64,000 bases of DNA from Argopecten irradians (Eukaryota; Mollusca; Bivalvia; Pectinida; Pectinidae), in assembly GCF_041381155.1 (NCBI RefSeq), contig NC_091143.1:29513331-29577330 (forward strand), in the 5' to 3' direction. Positions 35,711 through 47,700 of this stretch are shown here, piece after piece (within the stretch, counting starts at the first letter, position 1; the number at the start of each line of letters is the position of its first letter). A program made the position numbers and the translations under genes. A model generated the notes under the pieces. That model ran no database searches and was not told the DNA's origin. It saw only the letters and a list, made by a program, of their open reading frames with translations.

Positions 35711-38700
35711 GTATGATTTTATATATACACTTTGTATGGAACACGCGACATCGCTACTTTTGCAAATCATTTGTTTTTTAAAAAATATTTTGTTGTTTAT
35801 CATGTGTATTTTTTAAAGAAATAATCGCAATATTATAAAACAATAATATTGTTGATTTTTCTAAAGTCAGGTACCATTGTTTTTTATGTTAACTATAATA
35901 TCCATCATTTTGTATATGCTTTGTAGTACTGATTATGGTCTAGTGTCATATCAATCTTTACCTATTATTGCTAGAGAGTCGTGTTGACAAGTCCGGCCAC
36001 AAAAGGCTCATTCATGGAGAAATATGTTATACTGTATGAAATGTTTATTGTGTATATTTGCCCATTGATTTCATGGTAACAATGAAACCATGATTGTATA
36101 TATTATAAAATATAAAAATTTAGTAAATAATATTGATTTCATTGGGGAACTCGTATCATTTGTTTCATAATTGTTCTGAAATATCTCAAATTTCAATTAG
36201 TCCAAGAGTATACATTCATTTTTAAAGACATTCGTATTGAAGGGTGTATAAAGCATAGCAAAGCTCACCTTTTCTGTAGCAGAGAAAGAAATTGTATTAT
36301 AAAATCATCAATCGTTTTGGAATCGAAATAATATGGGCTATCCAATATGCACTGTTCGGCATTACTTAATATAAATATATATTAGGCCGCGGTGGCCGAG
36401 TGGTTAAGATGTCTCGACATATTACCACAAGCCCTCCACCTCTGGGATGCGGGATCGAATCCCATGTGGGGCAGTTGCCAGGTACTGACCGCTGGTCGGT
36501 GGTTTTTCTCCGGGTACTCCGGCTTTCCTCCACCAACAAACCTGGCACGTCCTTACATGACCCTGGCTGTTAATAGGACTTAAAATAAACAAAAAAATAA
36601 ACAAATAGATATGTCATACAAATTTATATCATATATGCCATATACCAAGCACGAACATGTAACAACATGGGATACTTTGACTTTGTATGTTCTAAACCAT
36701 AAAAATAAATAAGCGCGGACATTTCCTGACACGTGCAGTACACGCTTCAAATAAGCGCGGACATTTCCTGACACGTGCAGCTTCAATACACGCTTCAAAT
36801 AAGCACGGACATTTCCGGACACGTGCAGTACACACTTCAACGTGGTTAATTGAGCAATACTAGTTTAGCAATACCGCTGGTCGCTTGATGTGTTGGTCAT
36901 ACTTGAACCTGTTTCAATGTTAATGATTTGTACTGTTTTATTAGTTATATGCTTGATTAAATGTTAGCGATGATATACCATGACTATTTTATCTTTACGG
37001 CATGCTTCAGTGAGATTGCACTTTAGAAAAACACGAGACCTACTATTACAAGGTGACACAACCCAAACATACTAATAAATAAATAAACTTTATTTTACAT
37101 CGATATACAACTTATACAAATCACCCAATTGCCCGGATGTAGACCCCTCCTCCTCAAAACGCAGAAAAAAACAGGTAACATATTACATACAAGGGAGACA
37201 ATTCTTAATTACCTGAGCTGTTAATAGGGTGTTATGTCTGTCCACTAAGCAACCATTCCAATGTAAATGTATGTGCTTGTATGTCCGAAAAATCTAAGAA
37301 CGAAACCAAATCATTTTGTTGTTTTATACCCATTTTTCTAACTTTTTGCAATTGGTATTATGCTAGCATATTGACTTTTTCTTCTTTTGTTATGAGATCA
37401 TAATCTTAGATTTTGGCATAGTGTCGTCAAATGTACACAACCACTTCTCGTGTCATGTTACTTCAACATTTATCATAATAATAACAACAAGTCACGTACT
37501 TAAATTTGAACATACTAATCATTTAATTGTGTGTAATGCATCCTTGTTGCTAACCAATTATGCTTAATTGTTCGAAAGGATCATTCTGTTATACAGTGCA
37601 AGTATTGCATGAATGAGATCAGACCTGTTCCTTCTCTGATTTATCGGAGAAAAAAATCTAAATGTTTTTGACATAAATGAATTCCTCTCTCTCGATATCG
37701 ATCAGCTTAGCAACTCTGCGATGGCTGTTCGGTAGGGCTTCTTTGTTTTATAGCTATTACGCCATGTTCCTACGGTGCAATCACCGTGTAATATGTTTGT
37801 CTAGGATTCTTAAAGGTCAGAGATTTAGGAGGGGTATAAAAGCCTAGTATTATAATGAATAGGAAATACAGTTATTACTCGATGTATTATTTGAATATTT
37901 GCGTTTATTAAAAGTTACAAAATGTTCATCGATCAATAATTCCAGTTAAATATATAGGTGGATACGAATGATAGGGATATTCTACCTGGTAGTCACAACA
38001 TTTTGTGATCCTGAGGGTAGAATATCCCTATCCTTCAAATCCACTTACAAAAGAGTATTTCTCTCTCATTACATCGACGTTTTGATGGCCGAGACACACC
38101 AACGTATTTAGTTTCTGTTACAGCTTAGCGCTCAGTATACAGGGAGTGGACATCTGTTTCGCCAGTTGTCATAATTCTACTGGGTAGAGTGTGTTTTCTG
38201 GTGTCTTTGACAGCATGCTTCGATGATATAGCACTATAAAAAGGGCAAGAGTTCCACTATACAAAAAGACACAACAAGAATATACCATAGTCATCCACAA
38301 AACGCACTTCTTTCTTCGCACAGGCAAGACACCACACACACAAGAGGCCGTCCTTAAGTGGTCCTGGCCGTTAATAAGACATTAATATAACCAAACCAAA
38401 CAAAGCCATATTAGGATTTCCATACCATGTTTCTCTCTTGCTTTTGTTTGTAACCGTTTATTGTAGTAAAGTTTCCAAAAATTCGTTCCTGTGCCACTTT
38501 AAAAACATAAGCAGGGAAAGGTTTAATATGCATGACCAGATCAGTTGACAGGCTGCGTGCCTCGTCCCAACTAAAACAATTTGAATAACTGTATTTGCAA
38601 ACAACAAAAAGCGATGAATAGCATTACATAAAAGTTAGTCATTAATGAATAAAATTAATACTGATAACGCTTAATCAGCAGAATAAAGTATTGGCATGAT

Positions 38701-41700
38701 TAATGGTGCAAAATTTACGAGACAAGACAATAAGGACATCAATAATCAGAAACAGGATCTGAAGAGGTGGTAAATGGCAGCACAAGCTATGTCAGGCATT
38801 TGTAGATGATATTGGCACATTTCTACGAAAAATATTGTTGTTGCATATGAATTTAATGATTTGTTGAAAGTCTATTTGGGTGAGACTGTGTTCCCACTGG
38901 TCACCGTAAGTCAATATATCATCATACGATTTATATATACCACCATATATTATGTCAGAACTATTTCTTTTAAATTTAAATTATCACAACTTCCTTTTTT
39001 TTGCTTTTGTTTTATTTTATGACTTGTGATACTAATAAAAAAGCAGTTACAAGGTTGAAAAGTTCGATAAAATGTAAGACATATATTAATATACTATATC
39101 AAGTCGGAAGCAAAATGAGTAACATACGAAATAAGCATTTAGTATTATTACTACATGATATTGTTTCCCTATAGCGTTAAATGTAGCTTCACCATCAATG
39201 TATATGTGCAACTCGAAATTCATAATTTCGAACCCGCTTATTTCCCGTATTTCACACGGGGTTTAGAAAGTTAGAAAGTAAAACGTCGAGAAATAACTTC
39301 AGCTACAAGTTCAATAGGGCGTTTTCCAAACCGTGCGAACCTAAATTATCGTGGAAAACACGAAAATTAGTCACCGCGATAATTAGTTGCTTGACAGTAT
39401 TTAACTATATTTACAAAAGTACGGGTTAATCTTGCTTGACGACATTAATCACTGTTGTAAACCTACCATAATGATGTCACTGACATTATTTTTGTAGCTT
39501 ATAACAACGCAATAATATAACTTTTTGTAAAATTGGATCTCGCGTTATTTTCTAGATTAAAACCGCCATTCATGCATTTTACTGTGTTTTTTTCTGATAT
39601 TCATTTATCCATTAAAAGCAAATCAGTATATTAAGTATTAATATAATTGAATTTCCAGTAGTTTAAACTAACTGTTTTTCGCATGCGATTTATCTATGTA
39701 AACTCGAGAATATTTATCTTTACTCATTGATATAAACATCAATTAAAATAATACGGATTTTAAATCAGCGAACGTTAATCTTTGCGAACTTGTTTTGAAA
39801 TGGAAATTGCGAAATATAGTAGCCGCGAAAGAAATTAGATTACAGTAAGAATGTACAATTACCAACCACAGGTTTAAGACCCGCAAAAAAAAAAAAACTA
39901 TCGGAAACCTGTGTAACTTATCATCATTCCAGTTATATCATGCGCTAAGCTGAACTGTCATTTTATAGTCTACGGTGTATAGTCTAAATCAGGGTTAAGT
40001 ACTCTACGTATTTCTAAAAGTTCTCAACGAAAGACCAAAAGTGCGGCTATGCCATGAGAATGTAGGCAGAAATTTATCTAGGATAGAAACAGAAAAGATT
40101 AAAAAATAATAATAGATAAATGAGGTCATCATATAACGCCTGTAAAAAGTCTATTCTGAAGGGCAGACATATATACGTAGCCATAAAAGAATCCAGTTGA
40201 AGTAAACATATCTTTGTAAAGGAATATTTAATAGCTTCTCTAATTAAAAGCCTCCTTCATTATGCTTTAAAATAGAAATGCAACTTGAGCTGATTTAAAC
40301 ATGTCCTTGACTGATCAGTTATGACACACAAAAAGGTGAAGAAAGATTGAGCTTGCCTTTAACGTTATGCCGTTATGGGCTGCCTTTGGAGGAAGTGGCA
40401 GGTGACTTATGTCTTTGTTGGTAGCATGAATCTGTGGGTATCAATCACGCACATGTATCAGTATTGATGCGATGAGGTTCGCAGATATCACTGACCCACG
40501 GCATCCAGTCATCTATTACACATTACACAAGATTACAAAACCGTGTAGAGTTCTTTAATTAGGCTACAAAACCTAGACTTTCCCGGCTTTATTGCTTCTA
40601 CAAATTAAAGACAAATACCGAAGAGCTTCAGACGAGACCTTAAGTAGCGGACTTATCGCTTGGTACATCCGAAGAAAAACTGTCATTAACAAGGCAGCGT
40701 ATTTAGTAACCTATAGTTTATAAATAGCTATATATAAAAGCAAGCAGGCGAAAATAGAAGATCTTACATTAGTGGCTATGTGATATGAAATTTATCAAAG
40801 AGTTCAATAATTTGATATGTCACGACCTTTCGGCGAGTGGCATATTAAATTATCTAACGAGTTTGATAAATTCCATATCACGAGTGTAAGATTCTATTTA
40901 TCACACAACTTTTATTAATAGAAATATAAGTAAAACTTTAAATTACATCTTTATATAAAACAGTAGAAATCTGGCTCGAATGTGGCATTGCCGTCTAATG
41001 AGACAATCATGCGACGCCATATTTAGATTATGTGTCTTACGATTTTAATGAGATGGCCGTATAACATAGCTGGACGGGCCAGTAATGTGATAAACTATTT
41101 TGTACAATTATATATCAGTGCAATTATTTGTATTTAGTTATTTACATGTTCCTAACTTTCAATATAGTAAATCTCAGAATGTACATTTGTACTATTGATA
41201 CTTAAAGAAATCCTAATATGTTTTGATTTTCCATTGATTTTTCACTGCACTCATTCGTATTTTAGATAAGGAATACAATATCGAGATATGCTCTGAATTG
41301 ATTTCCATGTTTATGTCAACGTTTAAATATCGACTCAGTAGGTGCGTTTTTGTGACGTAACAATTATGATAGTGGACCTTTGATACAATATCGTGTATAT
41401 CCAACAACGTAGAAAACATAACATCGTGCTAAATCCTCTGTCATTACTAGAATTTAATACTATCAATCGGTACATCCTTCCATATAGAGCATAGTGTCAT
41501 AGATTCTTTTCATTGATGGTAATGGTGTACGTAATTTTACTTGCTGACGAAAAAAAATTTGTCTGCTCCTAATTTTGACAAAGAAAAGTACATTCATCAG
41601 CGCTGGAGCATTATCAGACCTCACATATTAATACAAAAACACCAGAATAAAAACAATCTATAAAAACGTCTTATTTTGAACCTACATAATATTTAGGGTG

Positions 41701-44700
41701 TAAGATATAAATATGTACCTTTATTTTAATTTAATTTTATTTTCATTGAATATAATATTTATTTCATTCCTGATGCTCTAACCATACTATTACCAAGAAA
41801 TAAATGTAGCAAACCATTTCCGCAAACTGCTAGTTGCTTTCACTTTAAAAGTACATAGATTATTAATTACTTTCCGTTATATCTAATCAGCGATCACTGC
41901 TGGATAAATATAGCACAAATGGAAAATCATATTTCCTAAATAATGCAATTACACAACTGGGAATGCTGCAATATGTTACATATATGAGTACAAATTATAT
42001 ATTCATTCTTTGCTCAACAATCGGTGTATTACCTCTGTATTTGCTTTAAGCCATATATCATCTTAAAAATGATTACATGTAAGCATTAAAAGTTGCTAAT
42101 TTTTTCAATAATTCATGAATAAAATGGCGGGGAACACAATAAAAACTGAAAAAAATTGTACCTTCCGCAGGTAGGTGTTTGACTTTTGTCCCCATTGCTG
42201 CTCTTAAATGCGACAAAATTGTGCATTTTCCTTTGTTCCCCTTATTTTTTGTCAGTCTAATATCTCTCTTGACACTGCCTCCTTTTTGGCAGTATTTTGT
42301 TTGTCCTCATAAGGAAAGCTCTTGGTCCTATCCCCTTAACGAAACACAATATAGTCTGTAAAAGTTGGAGTATCTGCTGCTGATTATCTCTATGTATGAA
42401 GAGAGTGGATCCAATTATTTACCCATTGTCAGTATAATATGACAGGGTTGAGTGTACTGTTCGCTGTTTTTTGCAGCATTCGTCAGTGAGTAATGAGCAC
42501 TATATGATGGACAAGAGTTCCACTAGTTTACGGTGTCACAGTTTGAATACATAAATGTATAAAACATCAAAACACATACACCTTTAATACACACAATTCC
42601 TCACGTAGACGGAAAACTGGAATTGATTTACGCTAACGAGTTAACATAAGATTTTCGAAGAATGACCATCGCCTGAGGTCATAGGCTAATAACGAGGTAG
42701 GGATTTTGCAACTGTAACCTTTTGTTTCAAAATTACTATATTGATGTAACAAATATTTTTCTGCTTTCTTTCAGTACTCGGGAGCGACTAGCCGAGTTTA
42801 TGAAGAGTAATCTTATTCAGTACGGTATCATTTCGTTAGTTGTCCTCGATAGTATCATCGTCATCCTCGAATTCCTTATTGACCTGGAAATGATACATAG
42901 TAAGTGTAATGTGGGATTCTGTGTCAGATTGTAATTTTGATTAATACAAAATTACTTATTTTTGGTAATTAATTTTGAACAGATAAAAACATGTCATATT
43001 CGTGCAAATGTAATATCGCATTACTACCGACATATCAAAAAGAAATATTTTTATAATTAATATAATGTTTTAATTTTTGGTGCCAAATCCATAAAATGTT
43101 TTGTAATACGTTTACAGTGTACCCTGTATATTGTAAATAGAAACTTGCTTGCGCTTCTATATATTAATCTGTGTAAGAATATGCGTATTGAAGAGTTACC
43201 TCCCTTACGAGAAGCTATTCATTGTTTTGTGTGCGAAAACTCATGTTGATGTACTGAAAAAATCTGACGTTACGCTCGCAAACATATGACGTAACAATAA
43301 ATAACTACATCTACATTCAAGGACAGATAACTGATAATAATATGCAAATTCAGGATAAGAGAAAGCAAAAACACTCATTTAAGACGTATATGGCATTATA
43401 GATCCACAGTTTTATGTTGGCTGTTACACGTTGTGATAACAAGTTGCGAATTGACGCAGACGATATGACCATGCGGTAAAATTCTGTTTAATTGATTTCT
43501 GTATAATCATGCAGAATATTTACGAGCTTTGAGGCAGTTTTTTTAAGAAACGAGATTTAAATCTGTTTTTGTTACGGCTTTCTTGTTTGTGTAATGCCTG
43601 GTAAAATCAATGAAATTTGAGCATTTCATTATGGACAGCATGTTAAATGTCTCTGTCAGCTTTATCTCTGTCTGTGTTTCAAATATCTCTGTTTTGTCAC
43701 CACATTGTCGCTCTTCCACCGGTATATGTCATAATATTTGCCATTATATGTTTTCTTTGAGACAATTATATAATAATATGGAGATATGAAAGATATTAAT
43801 CCGACATATTGGGCTAAATTTGAGCTTTATACTGATGTCTTGGTATGATTAGGAGCAGGTGGTGAAACGGATATTTTGAATCTACAACAACAAAATCGAC
43901 AGGATATCATCTTCTTGAAGCAATATGACTAATTCGTGCCCAATAACTTTTGCGCGGTACTGGTATCTCTAGTAGTAATGGAACGTAATTATTTGTTAAC
44001 TTCCCGTTGACATGACGTTGGCGCGGAATATCCTCTTTTAATATCATTCCATCACCCATGGAAATGATTTCACGTACCAAACACATGTTATCAGTTATCA
44101 CGAGGTACGTGAATGAGTTCCGTTTGAATTCTCGCTACAAATCATATGAAATTATTTACCAAATAAAGCATTATATTTGTGTAGATAATTCTGAATGAAA
44201 ATATCATTGACTTTTGTGCTTCTACCTGTTTTTTTTTTATTTCACTTAGATATCCTCAACATTTGCGCAAAACAATTATGTATGTAATATCCTCTATTCA
44301 GTCGTTATTAGTCTAATTAGCAAAATATTATTCTGTTTTTATCTTGTCATTTGCAGTACCTGAAAATGACATTGGCGGGTCTCATTCGCCTATGCTTAAT
44401 AGCAGCATGAACTACACCATGGATCATTATACAGATATTATTTCCACGTCCTATCCAATCGAGGAACATCCTGATGCTCATCTTGATTCGGAACACAGCT
44501 CCCATAGCATGGTAGCCAGTCATGCCGACCATTTAGATTATAACAGCAGTCATACCGGTCACAACCATACGTCAGGGCACGCGCATCACCACACCAACAA
44601 AGAATTTGCTGAACACATACTCCATTATGCAAGTCTTACGATACTTTCAATATTTGTCGTTGAGGTATGTGTCTTGTGAATAGTTGTTTTTTAACTAAGT

Positions 44701-47700
44701 AAGTAAATCCTTATGAATTATGCGTTATACAAATAATAAGTATCGCTCTGAAAAGTTACCTACTTGAAAATGCGAACAGAGCCTATCTCTTCATATTGTG
44801 AGAATGGCTGACAATAAACTGTATTCTTCGTCTGCTGAAATGTTTGCCAATGTATGGGCTTCAATTTATCAAGTCTTATATTCAACTATCTATATTAAGT
44901 TTGATTTCAATTTCAAATGCTAGAATGTTCCTGGAAAAGAGAATACTATCTGACATGAAATGAATATGCTCAATAACTCTATATATTTTTCCTTTTTGTT
45001 ATTATGCCCAATGTTCAATACATTTCCCTTGTCTTCGTTTATTCCTTTCGTCTACTACAGGTTATGGCCAAGATATATGCCGAGGGTACACATCTACTTA
45101 AACATAAAGCAGAGGTGAGGTGATTTTAATATATAGCAATTATTTGGTTTGTTAAATTAATGTCCTATTAACAGCCGTGGTCATTAAAGGACATCCTCCT
45201 ATGTGTGCGGTGTCTTACGAGAGTGGAGTGCTTAGTGCGTGTTTTGGGAGACAGTTGTATCTTCTTGTTGTGTGTTTTGTATAGTTGAACTGCTGCCCTT
45301 TTTATAGTGCCATATCACTGAAGCATGCCGCTGAAGATATCAAGCAACACACTCCACCCGGTCACATTATACTGACAACGGGCGTACCAGTCGTCTGACT
45401 TCTTCCTCTTATGCTGGGCGCTAAGTAGGAGAAGACAATATACTAATTATCATGTCAAACATTGCTGGACTTCATTCCATGTGTTGTTTTTTATTAATGT
45501 GTTTGAGGCTATAGTTGTGTGGTGTTTTTATTTCAGATGTTTGAGGTTATAGTTGTGTTGTGTTTGATTACGGGTGTTTGACGCTATAGTTGTGTTGTGT
45601 TTTTATTCCAGATGTTTGACGCTATAGTTGTGTTGTGTTTTTATTCCAGATGTTTGACGCTATAGTTGTGTTGTGTTTTTATTCCAGATGTTTGACGCTA
45701 TAGTTGTGTTGTGTTTTTATTCCAGATGTTTGACGCTATAGTTGTGTTTTGTTTTTATTCCAGATGTGTGACGCTATAGTTGTGTTGTGTTTTTATTCCA
45801 GATGTTTGACGCTATAGTTGTGTTGTGTTTTTATTCAAGGTGTTTGACAATATAGTTGTGTTGTGTTTTTATTCCAGGTGTTTGACACTATAGTTGTGTT
45901 GTGTTTTTATTACAGACGCTTGACGCATTAGTTGTGTTGTGTTTTTATCACGGTTGTTAGACGCTTTCGTTGTTTTATTTTTTATTACGGATGTTTGACG
46001 CTTATAGCGTTGTCTTTTTATTCAGTAAACATATTTTTCATTACATTTGACTTAGTTGTGTTGTTTTTATTAAGTGTTTGAGCTATAGTTGTGTTGTGTT
46101 TTTATTTCAGAGTTGAGGTAGTTGTGTTGTTTTGTTTTTATTACGTGTTTGACGCTATATTGTGTTGTGTTTTTATTACGTGTTTGACGCTTTGTTGTTT
46201 TTTTTTTATTACGGATGTTTGACGCTATAGTTGTGTTGTGTTTTTATTCCAGATGTTTGATGCTATAGTTGTGTTGGGATTTTATTACAGATGTTTAACA
46301 CTATAGTTGTGTTGTGTTTTATTGTGTTGACCTATAGTTGTGTTGTTTTTTATAGTGTTTGACGCTATAGTTGTGTGTGTTTTTTTAGTGTTTGACGCTT
46401 TGTTGTTTTTATTAGGATGTTTGACGCTATAGTTGTGTTGTGTTTTTATTATAGGTGTTTGACACTATAGTTGTGTTGGATTTAATTCCAGGTGTTTGAC
46501 GCTATAGTTGTGTTGTGTTTTTATTATAGGTGTTTGACACTATAGTTGTGTTGGATTTAATTTCAGGTGTTTGACGCTATAGTTGTGTTGGTTTCCTTCA
46601 CCTTAGATATAATATTCTCCTTCGTAAATGTTACGGAAGCGGCCAGAGACGCAGCCGGTCTCATGGTTATACTTCGGCTATGGAGAATCACAAGGATCAT
46701 AAACGGTAAGTCTATATATGGAGGATAAGTAATATGTTCTTATATTCGTGGCTATAAACTTTATTAAAAGAGTTTAATAATTTGATATACCAGAAGCCTT
46801 TACCCAGCGGCTTTTCAAATAATTAATTCCATGCTATCTAGCCACGAGTATAAGATTATGCTTATCAGATAATTAGTAATCTGAAAATATCGACAAAACT
46901 TCCAATCGGGGACTAGTTAGTTTGAAAAAGCTGCCAGAATTATTTTACCGTATGTAGTCATCTCGCCCAAAGTGCACAACAAAGCTAGATAAATACGTAT
47001 ACTTGGACGAAGTGGCGTTTTCAATTGATAAGTAAAGTATAGAAAATTATTGTGATCTGAAGTACACGTGGTATAAAGGTCATCCGAACATGACCCCTTA
47101 TGGGATGATGTCAGATCCTCTATTGAACGGAGTTTTTAACAGAATAAGATTGCTATTTTTTACAGGTGTTAAGTAATTGTCCTCGTCATGAATATTTTTG
47201 CCTTGTTACAGGTGTAATCATCTCAGTAAAGATGGACGCAGATAAGAAAATCGAGGAACAGAAGGCGGCACGTAGCAGGGCAGAGGAAGAAGTAGAAAAA
47301 TTGAAAACTCAAGTCTCTTCATTAGAAGTAAGATACTTCATAGCTAGAAATCGACATTGTTCAAACAATATTTAAAATCGTGTATTCTGGCTGATATCAG
47401 ATCCAGTAACTTCACCCTTATATTTTTGCATATTCATAAATTTTGCCCACAGAAAATCAATTGTGACATCATTAAATGTACAATAATTTGTCTTTAGGAC
47501 TCGGTCGAGTTTTATTCTATATATTTAAACAAATTAAATATGTTAAGTGGATGTTCATAATGCTGTGCATAATACATTTTAATCCATGCATTAAACATTT
47601 CATTAAACATGTCATAACCCATTCATAAAACATTCCATAAAAATGTGTAATATTATTTGCTTATATATGTTATCTCTATTACCTCTAGGCTGAACTGGAA

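Noticed and set aside
36385-36460. Possible tRNA-Leu or tRNA-Ser gene
   Set aside because: It has A- and B-box motifs but is repeated with a constant SINE body and tail and does not fold as a full cloverleaf by eye.
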